A stretch of 64,000 nt of DNA, from contig VWZX01005703.1 in NCBI GenBank assembly GCA_013399015.1, positions 806,001 through 870,000 of the forward strand, read 5' to 3'. The DNA is from Galbula dea. Lineage: Eukaryota; Chordata; Aves; Piciformes; Galbulidae. The position numbers and the translations under genes are program-made. Below, one piece after another: positions 24,311 through 36,700 of this stretch. Within the stretch, counting starts at the first letter, position 1; each line of letters starts with the position of its first letter. Under the pieces are notes generated by a model. It did no database searches, was not told where the DNA came from, and was given only the letters and a program-made list of their open reading frames with translations.

Positions 24311-27300
24311 AATAACTTCTCATTAATAAACTACATTGCTTCAGGGTTGGAAGGAAGACATCAAATCCAGGACATGACCATGCATCCATCCTCAGAAGCA
24401 TGTTAATACTACCACCAGATGATGGTCAAAGAGTAGTGCAATGCTTCCCAGAGCAACCACTCTGGGGTTTGAGAAGTATTTTGATACTTTTCCAGATTAT
24501 CAGCAGTAATTTTCTATATTCCTGTTCCCAGCATCTGTAGAACAGAACACAGCCAACAGACACTACTTTACACTTTTAAATAAATGTCCATTTGCAGAAC
24601 TGAAATTACTTCTAATGACTATCTTTACTAATGAACCAAGTTCCAGCTAAATGCACCATTTTGCTCAAACCTAAATTCCATAAATTGAAGTGGGTGTCAT
24701 AGCCTTCAAGAGCTTAAGCACTGCTTCAAAAGCATCTGTCAATTACTTAACAGAAATCTTCTCCTAGTACAATGTTGCTGATCTATGCCTCACCTCCAAG
24801 GTCAATTTCATGCTTAAAATGTAGCATTTCAAGTATTGCTGCATGAAATAATTTATCTTGGAAAAAAAGCAGAGAACAAGGAAAGACAATTATTCATGGG
24901 AATGAGAGAGCATGAATCACAAAGGAAAGAAAAGAACATCTCTATAATGCAGACATGCAAAGATCAATCCATTATATTACATGACACAAAGAAAGGAGAT
25001 TCAAAATGTAGAGTGAAATTATAGCTACACACAGTACTAGTGATTGGTTGACCAGAAAGGAATCTGGTTCAGCACAGATTCTGGTCCAGCTGGTCAATGA
25101 ACTACCATGTCATCCACAAAAACTCTTGAAACTCTCTCAGGTACACCTGTCCTGTCAATACACTCTCTTCTTCCCAAAGGGCTCAAGTGATGGAGAGCAC
25201 ACACAAAGACTCGGTGGTTCCACAGAGGAACCTACTGCTGTGGCATTCAGACAAAAGTCAGTCCCAAGGCAAACCCAAAGAGGATAAGTATCATGCATAA
25301 GACCTGCTTTCTCAGCAGGAAGAGCACCAGACATATGAGCCTAGATGATGATTAAAATAAAGATTAAAAACATAACTGAGAGCTCCCTTGAAGCCTCAAA
25401 GGCCAGCTTAATTCTGGTTCCAAAGGCATTTCAGGAAGTGACCCAGAATCAAATCACTTCTTTAGAGTAGGCTGGTATAGCTGCCCACATTGTTTGTGAC
25501 CAGGGCTCCAAATCATTTCAGCCCCCCTGCCTTGGGATCTGGCACCTTAATGTGGAGAGCCCCAGAGCCAAATGACAAGACAAAGAACCACCTCCTTATC
25601 CAGGGAGATTTTCTGCTTCCCCTGGGCTTAGATCAGGGATGCTGAGGGACAAGCTGTTGAGGCTTATCCAGCCCTTGGACAAGTGTTGAAGACTAGAGCT
25701 CTATGATAGGCAGATTACATGTTGCAATGGAAGAGTTTAGAAACACTGCCAAGGCACGTGGAGATGGTGTTAGAAAAGCCAGAGCTTACCCACAGCTCAT
25801 GCTCACAGGAGGCTTTAAGGGCTGGATCTGTTAGCCAGGGCTGGTCAGTACATTTGTCTCTCTGCACCTGGTCAGTATAGTCTGTCCTGTCTTCTCACTA
25901 GAAGTTATTTCTAACTCCTGCTCTGGGCAGATGTTTCTCTGTTCTGTGGGTATGTGTATAGGAAGGTCAGAGACATCTGTTTCTTTCTCATGCTTTTAAC
26001 TCATTTTTTTTCCCCACATCTCTGATTGAGCTAAGGCTTAAAAAAGACAGGCAATAAAAAAAGAAACAACAGTGGACCTAAAAAATGCTTTGGCAACAAG
26101 GAGCTCAATCAGCTTTCTTGTTTACCACCCTAAACTCCAGTTGAGTCCTTCCCTGCACAAATCCACCACTCTCCAAAGCCCTTATTCACAAAAATGCCTT
26201 TTGTTCACACAAAAATTGTGCATTTTACATTTACAAAATCATTATACATTTCACTTTCTCCTTTCACATGCAATGAAATGCTCTGCACGTTTTACAAAAA
26301 ACACAGGAACATTAGCTTAGACAAATAAAGGTCATTTTAAAGAGCCTATCAAACATCAGGCTAAAGTGCAATTATGTTCTTCACAGCACAAAGCAGAGAA
26401 CAAGGGAAGTCAACAACACAAGTGCTTGCAATTATATAAGCAATCCAAAACTTGTTCTAATTACTTTGCATTGATATCAGACTCTATTGTATTCCAAATT
26501 CTGTACCAAAATGATGTCAGCTAATTCCAGGTGCCTTCTAAAAGCCATATGGAGTCTACTCATTGTGCACTACACACTCTGGAAAACTATGGTATTTACA
26601 GACACCACAATCTTCCAAGGAGATTTTAAGAAGTCTTGCCACACCTTACATTTGCTGGAGCACTGGAACTGTCACTCACATTACTGACAGTATTTCCCTT
26701 AGCCCCTAACCAGAAGAATATTTCTAGACCACATATGTTCAGTAGCTAGTGGTGATGAATCAACCAAATTAAACTACATGCCATTCTACCCCAGCTGCTA
26801 TGTGAGCAGTCAGTTAGCTCAAGTGGCTGCCATGACTGTTACCAACTGGGATCCTGAAGTCTGAGGTGGTCATATTTGTAAGTTTGAAGCCTATAAGGCT
26901 GCAAGAAGCAGTGGGCTACAATAGTGACCTGTGAAGGAGGAGATCACAAACCATCCTGTGTCAGGCAAGATCACTTCCAGGCTGCCTTAAGAGAAATGAA
27001 ACAACAGTGCAAAATCCCATCGTGTGCCAGAAGGTAATTGAGTCAGAGAGGTACTTGAGTTTCAATATCTTTAACAAAACATCTGTTACCATTTAGGGAA
27101 CTCACAAAGTGAAAGAACACATCACACCAGGTTAGGTATGCTCCTGAGAACCCCAGCCTAGGGTTGATGTCATGCTGGAGAAGAAGCCTGTACCATCTTG
27201 GTGATGATGAGAGCATGAGAGGTTAAGCTTACTTTCGCAGCTGTGTTTTTTGTTAGTTTTCCACAAGAGTGCAACACTACTGAAGAAACATAGATGGTTA

Positions 27301-27459
27301 AAAGTTGCCCTGGCACAAGACTAGGAAATTGCTTCTTAAAACACTGATCGGGAAACTGTCTCCTCTCTCAGATTTGACCATTCGTTTCTCAAATTTTGGC
27401 TATTTAAAACAATTACCGAGATGCTTGCTGCATTGTTAGACCGTCAGCTCTTTCAAGAT
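24311..27459. other. Non-genic DNA upstream of MINDY4 promoter
   Basis: No exon recognised on either strand. In mammals the gene just upstream of MINDY4 is INMT; I could not identify INMT exons here. Confidence 0.45.
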
Positions 27460-27697
27460 TAAGTCTTTCGTCGGCTTCCTTCCCAGGGGGAGGAGTTTTC
27501 CCTGCTTCCGATGGCATGGTCCCCATAGCAACATGCCTCCGGCAGCCGGAGCGGAGCCAGCCCAGGCGCTGCTTCAGGACTGCAGTGGTTAAAGCCGCAC
27601 CGAGGAGCTGCAATGCCGGCAGACCTGACTGGTTTGTTAGCTGAAGGAAAGAATACGCCCCCTAAGCATACTTTGGGCTAAAAAAAAAAAAATAAAA
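27460..27697 (+). promoter_or_regulatory. MINDY4: MINDY4 CpG-rich promoter and 5' UTR
   Basis: CpG dinucleotides, rare in the flanks, cluster between about 27466 and 27655, just upstream of the start codon. The segment is GC-rich around CCGGCAGCCGGAGCGGAGCC. There is no TATA box at a convincing place, as usual for CpG promoters. The transcription start is inferred to lie between about 27540 and 27670. A run of 13 A sits at 27680-27692, five bases before the ATG. Confidence 0.75.
27519..27532 (+). promoter_or_regulatory. RFX X-box-like site in MINDY4 promoter
   Basis: GTCCCCATAGCAAC fits the X-box consensus GTNRCC-N(0-3)-RGYAAC with one mismatch in the left half and a perfect right half (AGCAAC). 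It is about 165 bases upstream of the start codon and inside the CpG-rich promoter, where functional X-boxes of ciliary genes usually lie. Confidence 0.5.
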
Positions 27698-27760
27698 ATG
27701 GACAACTCCTTTGTGGAAGAAGTGGCTGCATCCCTGGTGAGAGAATTTCTCAGTAGAAAG
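27698..27760 (+). CDS. MINDY4: MINDY4 coding exon 1 (residues 1-21)
   Basis: Starts at ATG in context AAAATGG and ends AGAAAG before the donor GTAACT, phase 0. It encodes MDNSFVEEVAAS and the first half of the LisH-like helix (LVREFLSRK). It lies directly downstream of the CpG-rich promoter. Confidence 0.95.
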
Positions 27761-30700
27761 GTAACTCGTCTCGATTTTCTCCAGCTAGTACAAATGAGAA
27801 TGACACATGGGAAAAAGGTGAGGTGCTCAAAGATTGAGGGATGCTGGGCGGTGGGGAGGGGGCTTCTTTCAGCCTTAAAGCAGCTAGAGCTGAACCGAAA
27901 CAAGCCTGTCGGGTTAATAGCTGCACTACATTTCCCACAAGGCCTTTTGATGGCTGAAGATGGAAGGCAGCTTCCTCTTCGTTCGAGAAAGCCACACGCG
28001 CCTGCAAGCCCCAAGATTAGATCAAGAAACGGAGTTTCTCATTAATCTCTCTCCTTAGTTACCTATCTCGCTGTTGTCCGTGTGTTCACAAGAGGCACAC
28101 ACAACTTCCCAGGACAGATACATAAAGAAAACAAGAAAAAAAGAGAAAAAAGAAAGAAAGGCAAAAGGTAGCAGTGCTACAGTAACCGGGAACATAAGTT
28201 TCTTTTTCCAGTTGTCAGTAATAGCTTGGCAGATCGCAGAGTTATTTGGGGGAAAGGGGACAGGGAGAAGGGGAGGAAAGAGGCCTTTGTACTTTCCATT
28301 AACTTAATGCTGTTAAAGAAACTTTGTACTGTACATTTGGGGAGGGGAGAGGAGGGGGACTGAGCAGAGGAAAAGGCACCTTCAGATTTCCAGGTGAAAG
28401 TACCAACTGCCTTGTACTTATGTTGTGTCCTAAGGAAGTATTGCTGGTGTCCAGCCCAGTCAGTCTCCCCTGTTAGGAATGAGTGAGCTGAGATCAGAAA
28501 TTAAACAGCCACTGTGGTATTAAGGGCTACACAAAACTCAGTTCCCTTCACCTCTTTTGCATCCAGGCTCCAAATGCACATTTTCAATGTTTGGGAACAA
28601 AGCTGAAACATTTGCCAGCAGAATTTCAGAATTCATTATTTGCCATTTACTGCCCAAAGTATGAGAGGCTGTTTGTTTCTTCTTAAAGTTTGTCTCTTTA
28701 GTTGATTGCAAAGCTTTTTCAAATGAAAACATTTACATTTCTGAGTTAGAAATGTGTAGATGGAGACCTGAATGAAAGCATGAAAGGAAAGGGAGTGCTC
28801 TGCTGGTAAAACAGACCATACAGCTTACCACAGTAACCTACACTTGAATTGCTGCCTCTATGTCATACTCTATGCTCTGGAGTCAATACAAGGGGCACTG
28901 AGAATCCTTCCTGCTTCTGCACAAGCCTTCCCCTGCTTCCCCTAAGTCTTTAATATACATCAGAGTCAACTGTGTTAATGTTCCTTTATTTAGCACAAGT
29001 CCACAGTTCCCTTAGTCTGAGCCAGGCAATTGATCTGAAGAAAAACAAATCCTTTCTTGTAACAATAGCCCTTCACAGAAGGAATCAGGACCTTTCTCAA
29101 AAGGGTGGTCTGGTGATGTATTACTTGAATCACTTTGGGTTCTGACTCTGAAATTTCACAGTAGATCAGTCTCTGCCTCCAGAAAGTGAGATGCCCATAC
29201 ATCTTGTCTCTGAAGTGCCCATGCCTGCTGACTACAGATACAAAGCAGTTGAGGAAGTCTGAAGACCCCAAACCTGATGCCATGGAGATCTGACTGATTT
29301 CCAACCTCAAGTTATGATAAAAGTTCTGAAATCTTGTTTTGAACCCACCAAGAGATAGCATACACCTAATGTTCAGACTTTGTAATTGCCCAGGTTAGAA
29401 TCACTGTTACTAAAAGCTTTATCACATCTTGATGGCAAAAGCAAACTCAGTACTTCTGGGACTGTTGGAACCAGAAGCCAAGGTGTTAGCAGGTACCTTC
29501 ACACAGAGCAGTCAGTCTTATGAGGCTGTTTAGCGTGGAGGTCTGGTGTTTTGGTTGGTTTTGGTTTGTTCTGGTTTGTTTTGTTTTCTTCATGTTGCAT
29601 AATTTCCACTTCACCAACATTATTGCCTTCATTATTTTCCTACCTGTGAGCTGCAGCAATGCAAGGTTGTACTGTTAAAGCACAGGTTCTAAGGGTTAGC
29701 TTGTTACTAATTACTGCCATTTAAGTGTATCCATACAACATCCAGCAAAGTCAAGAATAAAAACTCTGGTCTATTGCATGGTCTCAGTACTCTGGAGTCT
29801 GACACTTTTCCTTCTCAGGGTTTGAAGAAAACCCTCAGCACCATGGACCGAGAGCTTCCACGTTCTGAGCTTAGCATCAATAACAGGAATGAGCTTCGCA
29901 ACGTGCTGCATCTGCACTCTTTGTACAAACACAACAAGGTAAGGAAGCAGATCATGCCTCCCAAAAAGCTCTATCAGACACCATGAGACTAGGCCAACCA
30001 GATCCTGGCTGTTCATGTGTATCCAAACTGCAGAGAACTCAAGCTCATGTCTAGTCCTGCGTTGCTGTGGACACCGTGACAGTTCTTAGAGGAACAGAGC
30101 TTAACATTTGGGGTGAGGTTGCAGTTCATGGGCCCAAGCTGAGCAGCAGGCAGTTCATGAACTCTTGGTCCAAACTAGAGCAGAGACTGTAGCATTTTGT
30201 ACTTAAGACCTTAACTTCTGTGCTGGTTTTGGTTGTGGGTTTGTGTGTGTGTGTTTTTATAACGTTTATGTAGACAGGACACATCTTTCAGAGTACTGCT
30301 CAAAAGCAGTGTCCCAGGTAGGGTGGGGTGTTGCCCTACACTTGAGTTATCCAAAGCACATGAACAGAGTTCAACAGCCCATGCTTCTCACCAAGTTCTG
30401 ATAAAATTAACCACAAATACTGAAAGTCAGGTACTAAAAACACTTGCAGTTCTTCTACAGTTGACCAGCTACCACCATTAGAAACTGTGTGTTCTAGTGT
30501 AGTTACCATACTTTGCAGTGTTTAGCTGAAATGAGAGTAAAGAATGACCTTACCAGGATTGTGCTTGCTTCATTTCACCCAGCAACACCTTCAAGCTCTT
30601 GACATCCTCTAGCTGGCATCTTCCAGTTTCCTGGATTGTTTCTACAGTCACATCTGGGTACACCCATGGGCAGCTAACTCTAGAAAGCTGTTCATGTGTT

Positions 30701-33700
30701 CAGCTCCTGTACAGTGCAAAAAGAGTATCCTATGTTAGTCTGTAGCAGGAGTAACAAAGTGTTTTAGCAGTCACCAAGATCTTTACTTTTCTTCTTTGGA
30801 TAGGCAAAGGAGAACCCACTGAAAACACTACTTGAAATGATTACCAATTACTTCCTTGAGCACCGGGGGACTTCCAGAAGCAACAGTTCAGGTTCTGCTC
30901 TGTCAGCTCCTCAGAGTAAGAGCTCAACATCTCACTCAGCTGACTTCTCAGATGAAGATCATGTACGTAGGAGTGCCATTACCCTCGAGGAAAGCGAACC
31001 TCAAGCCTCCAGGTACAGTCTTGTGTCTTTCTCTTTGCCCACCTGATTCATTTCTCTACAAGGAAATGAAATAAGGGGAATAGTGTTAAAAGTGTTATTA
31101 TTTATACCTTCAGCTACACTGCCTTTCAGTAGTTATCCTCATAACACAAAGCTTACATTTCCAGATGATTAAATCTCTCCTACACAAGTCACCCTTCAAA
31201 GGTGCTCTTTGTGTTCTCTACCAATTACAAAGACTGCTAATCTCAATTACCTGTTTCAGTTACTGTAGCACATAGAAATCTGAGCTTTTATACCTTATAA
31301 ATAGAGAATGTTTCATTTGAAATCAATTGAAAATATTTAAATTGGAGCATTTTCAGAAACTAGCCATCTGCACTTAAACTACAGGCATATTCATGCCTTA
31401 CATAATCAAAAGCAAGGTCTACCATCCTAAATGTTGTACTGTTACCATGTAGGTTCATTTATTTCCATCTTACAAAACACCTGAAAACAGCATGTGACCA
31501 AGTCTTTCAATTGCATTTAGTAGTGCCTCAAGGGGGTTAACACCCCTAACTGTGCTTCAACAGAAAGCTTTCAAAATGGGCACAAAAGAGTAATTCTCCT
31601 TCCCAGCCTTGACTTTCAGGGAATTAATCTGATTTTATTCCTCATTCTAAATACCACATGCTCAAAGGAGCTAAGCCTGAGCTGTCAGTGGTTGTAGAAA
31701 CTCATGCAAGTTCTCCCTTACAGGGAAAGAAAGCTAAGCTATTCCAAGTTGATACTACCAGGTGAGAAGCAACACTTGCAAAGGAGGCATCACAGAAAAA
31801 GAACTTAGTTCTGTTCTTTCAGATACAAGAGCTTTTAGCATGCTGCCAGTGATCTTCTGTCCTCATGGCTGCTACTATCCCACCTCACACTGCCTCACAG
31901 CTTGGCACCTGCCTCATTTTCTTCCCTTGCCCACGAAACTACAAGCTGTCCCATTCCCCCTGCGAACCTCTCCAGTGCTTACAGACCTTTCTTACTCCAG
32001 CAAACCCCATTTCTGCTCCCTGGGAACCAGGGTCACCTCACTCTTACACCACACACCACCACCCAGCAGCATTACCTAGACCGCGCGCTCCCCCTACCGA
32101 CCGCCAGCAAAATGGCGCCCACCCCACACCGGCAGCTCTTTCTGGCGCGATGTGCGCATGCGTGATGGCGCCAAGGTGTGCGGGGGGGGGGACACCATAG
32201 AGTGCACGGCTGCTGGTCTAGAGTGGCATCCTGGCGCCGCTCTGCCTCACGCCCGGGGGGAACTCGATGGCTTGAGTCCTCCACTGGCGGGACAGACATG
32301 CGCGGTGTGGCGGCTGGTTTGAGTGCTCGCACGTATTCGCCGTGCACATGTGCATGGTTATTCTACGCACATACGTGAACGCACTAATGCAAAGAGGCAA
32401 AGTCAAGCTTCCCATGCAAAGCAACGTGTGTTAGGGACGGGAGGGATGTGTTGTGAGGAAGGGACCATGGCCAGCATGGTGCAGGCAGCGTTCCCCTGCT
32501 ATTCAGCCAGTGAAACTCGGATCCCGATGAAGAGAACTGCACTCGTTAGGATTTCTTACGGGCTCAAGTGATGACTTTTTTCCTGGCAACCATTGTTAAG
32601 AGATACTTTTAAGAAAGAAATGCAGGCAGTGGTGGAGAAGTGGAGTCAGAGATGCAGGGTGTGTTTTACCAAAGCTTGTTTCTAGCATTGTGTATGGGTA
32701 GGAAACAGATACAAACGATGAGCTGCACCTGGAGTGGCTACCTGCAGGACCAGGCTGCAGAATGTGGAAGAGGTCAGATGGCAGCAGTGTTGCAACCTGT
32801 TATCAAGGAAAAGCCCGAGTACAAAAGTGCCTTTCTTTTGGAACAAAGTGTGAAAGGCATCACTAGAGTCCTTCTAAGTTACATGGTACCAGAGCATGTT
32901 AGTGAAAATGATAACAAACATTCAAACTGACAGCCAAGCAGGTGGAGATGGAATGGGAACTGCTGGGGGTGCTTTAGAACATGGCTGGTATGACACACAC
33001 ACAGTTTACTTTCTGTTATGATATGCTACATATACAAATTAATCAGCATGTGATTAAAGTGTTATACATATTATAGGTAATTGTGACTCAGAATGATGAT
33101 ATTGAAATAATGTCCTAGAGACCTCCATCTATTTGAGTGAAAAATGATTGTATTGGAGTAGCATTGCTAGCTAACAAATAACATAATTTAACAGCAGTGT
33201 TTTTATTAGCCAAACATTGATTTCTTGGTGCATTATTTTGCTCCTTGAAGTTTTTGCCTTTTTCTTCCTTGTAGATATGATGTTCAGAATCCACTAGACA
33301 AAGTCCTTCCATCCAGAAAACATCAGCACAGAAGTGAAAAATGCCACACAGGGAGTATACAAAACAGCCACTTACCCTCTGATGGGGATAAGAAGTTAAA
33401 AGCTAGTCAAGAAGATTTAAAAACAGCAACAGTTTCTGAGGAGCTGAAATCCACAGTGAAGGAGAAGCCAAGGCCCAGGTCTGGTCTTATTGTCAGAGGA
33501 ATGATGGCTGGGCCAGTAGCGAGTTCACCAGAGGTGATTTTCAACTCTTCAAATATATTTGGCTTAGCCATGGATTTGATATCCAACCTTCTATGATAAA
33601 GTCAGGTGCAAATAATATCAAAATGACTTCTGCATGCTAATCCCTTAAATATGCAGCCTGAAAATATGTGGTAAGTGAGGGAAGTGGTTCTGGTTGATTC

Positions 33701-36700
33701 AGACATTCAGCAGATATAACAACTCCTCCCTGCATATCTGTCAGCTTGGGTTACAGAACTTCTTTCTAAACCTTCTCTTTTCTTAGTATCTCTTGACAGA
33801 AGTGATTTTCCATTTTCCTAGGGAAAACTGCTTTATTCCCTTAGCAATATCAACAGCTCTCCATGTTTCCTTAGCCATGAGGTTCTGTTTTACCCAGGTT
33901 TCTCTGAAACCTCACATTTAATCAGTAGCAGTTTGGAAGTGAAAGTTACTTTCAGTCAGAAATCTGGTTCTAAATTGGTCCAATCAGATCATATTCCATC
34001 AGTAAGTGTTCTCAAAACACACTTCTAAAATTCTTGCCTCTTTGTTTTTTCCCCTTTATGCTGTTCTTGTATAGACAGGAGCATCCCCTGCATAAACTTA
34101 GGCTTATAAGAATGAGAAATGGAAATATTTTAATCATACCATTTAAGTAATACTGAAGAGAGCATGGAAGTTAAATTAATTAGTTGGATTTTTCTAATTC
34201 TCTCTGCTTTGGAAATAAAGACTAGATATCTCCTGGGGAGTCTTTCCAGTAAAATGTCTTCTATGTCTTAGTTTCCCAAGTTGGATGCAGCCCCAAAATT
34301 AATCTTTTAGGAGGTATTATGTTGATGCTATTGGGTAAAAGAAAGTAGTTTTTACCAGTGTATAGCATCTTTAATACTGTTTAGATGTTAAGTTAAAGTT
34401 TATGCCTGTCTTACTATCAGTTTTTAAAAGCTTTTTTTGCTGTATAACCTGATTGCTAATCATAAAAAAATTGCTTGGCCCAGGAATTAGTGCCAGAGCT
34501 TTTCTCTGTTTTCCAGGTTTAGTTAAAGATGTTCAAGGTTTAATCTGTGGCTTTCATGGCTTCTTCCTAGGGCCTGCAAAAAAGGAGGCTCTCAAAAAGA
34601 TCCACCAGCACAAGCAGCACAGCACAGGTCAAGGGTGAAGAACAAGAGGAAAATGAGCTGAGTGTCCCAAGTCCTGATTGTCAAGAAAGCAAAGGATCTT
34701 CAACACAAGTAAATGTGGAGTTTGCATCAAAGAATACATCAAGCTCACACACAAGTTCAGCCTCTGAAAAACTAAGAAGCATCCCCAAAGATACAGATGA
34801 CTCTTTTGCCAAGCAGCTGTCTGAGAGAGAGAGGACCAAAAGAGAGGAAAGAAAATCCACTCCAGGCTTTGGTACAGACAGCAATGACAAAAGCCTTAAA
34901 GTGAGTGCCTCTCACAGGCATTCAGGGTCTGGAAGAGAGAAGAGAGAAAGATCCCTCAAGAAAAATGAGAGTCAGCAGGTGTCAGGCTACAGGTAAGAAT
35001 ATTGGGAAGAATATGATTTTAAAATGTTGAGGAAATCTGCAGGACTAGGAGTGACTGAGACACTCCTGATTTCATGGAGGGAAAGTGACTGGAAGAGATC
35101 ACAGAATCCTAGCATGGAAAGGGTTGGAAGGGACCTCTGGAGATCATCTAGTCCCACCCCCCTGCTAAAGCAGAGTCACCCAGAGCAGGTTGCCCAGGAT
35201 CATGTTCAGGTGAGTTTGGAATCTCTCCAGAGAAGGAGACTCCACAACCAAAGGATGTTATTTGTGAGTGTCCAATTGGACATATTAGGCTGGATAAAAT
35301 TACCTGGGAAGGCTGTGTCTGACCAAGAAATCTCTTGTACTAACTTCAGTCAGGTGGAGTTGGATGTGCTGACACTTCCTAACCTTATGCAGTGAGCAGA
35401 AAAGGAGGAGCTGGAGTAAAAGGTAACTGCCCCAGTGCACCATTCTCTGCCATGTGCTGCAGTACTCTGCTCCCTTGCTGTAGTGAGTGGCTTCAACTAG
35501 TTTTCTTCCTTCAGAGGACTGGTTTGGTTTCAGCAAGAGCAGAAGAGGGAGCTATTTCCTAAGCAAAGGCCATGGCATCTGTTTCCAGAGGGAAACGGAG
35601 ACATTCCTGCCAGCTGGTTTGAGTTCCTGCTGAGCTCTGAGTGCCTGAAAACTCACCCTGAAAGCAGGAGGGCTGCTGATACTCCTGAAGTTAAGTAGAG
35701 GTAACAGAGGCTGGAAGTGAGTCTCCAAAACCAGCAGCAATTACAGTATGAGACCTGGCTCCTGCAAGACTTTCAGATCCCTTTGGCCAGAGCCTTTCAG
35801 CATTTGCCTGGAGTGCTTGGGCTTTTTGTGACATGAAACATGACAATGTAGGAGCCAGGCCAGAGCCTTGTATGGCAGTGAGGAAAGGTTCTCTGCCACC
35901 TTTCATGTCTTGAGGTGGAGTCAACTCTCCCTTGAGTAGAGGGGTGCACCAAAGGACCTCCAGAGGTCCCTTCCAAACTCAGCCATACTGTGCTTTTGTG
36001 ATTCTCCTTCATGCTGAGTCCCCTAGAAGGAGGAGATATTTATCACTAAACTGAGCATACAGAATGGAAAATGAGGGGCTCTACTGGAATGGAATTATTT
36101 AGGAACTGCAAAAAAGTAAATAGCTATTGAAGTTGATGCCTGATCTTGGATTAAAATCTTTCTGTTGCTTGTCCAGAAAAGCCATGGTGAATAATGAGTT
36201 ATTTGGGAGGTGTAAGTGGTGTTACAAGGTCAAGGTTTCCCCATGTTTCACAGCTTGAGCAAACAAAATTGGGGAAAGTCAAGCAAAACACTTCACAGCA
36301 GCTGAGAAACACTTCTTTTTTTCTCAGCTACAGAGACATACTACAGCTGTTGCTTATGCAGCCCCTGAAGTTGAAGTGCTCTCCTAATTTTCCAAGTCCC
36401 TTGGTTCTATCAGTGTAAGGTGTGGCAGTGGTGTGGAAACCCTCCAGTTCTCAGGTAATAGTTTCCAAATGAGTAAATCTGAGCTGGCCAGCTGTATTCT
36501 GCCTGGGCAGTTCTCCACTGTAGTGAAACCACCTATGATAAGTTAGATGGGCAGATATTAGCTGGAGACCTCAGATTCACTTCTTAAGAAGAAGATGTTG
36601 CAATGTTTGAACTTCTGGTTTTCATGTGTAAAGCCAACCACCCTCCCTCCCCCAGTACCAAGACAAATAGCACAGAAAGGAGAAAGAGAGCAATGAAAGA

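Larger units (their letters stand above)
31013..33274 (+). other. MINDY4 intron 3, host of the CpG island
   Basis: AT-rich except for the island described separately at 32070-32560. Confidence 0.75.

Noticed and set aside
31762..32200. Three overlapping plus-strand open frames of 87-111 codons
   Set aside because: Pro/Ser-rich by composition of the CpG-island shore, and all three frames are open together, which argues against coding.
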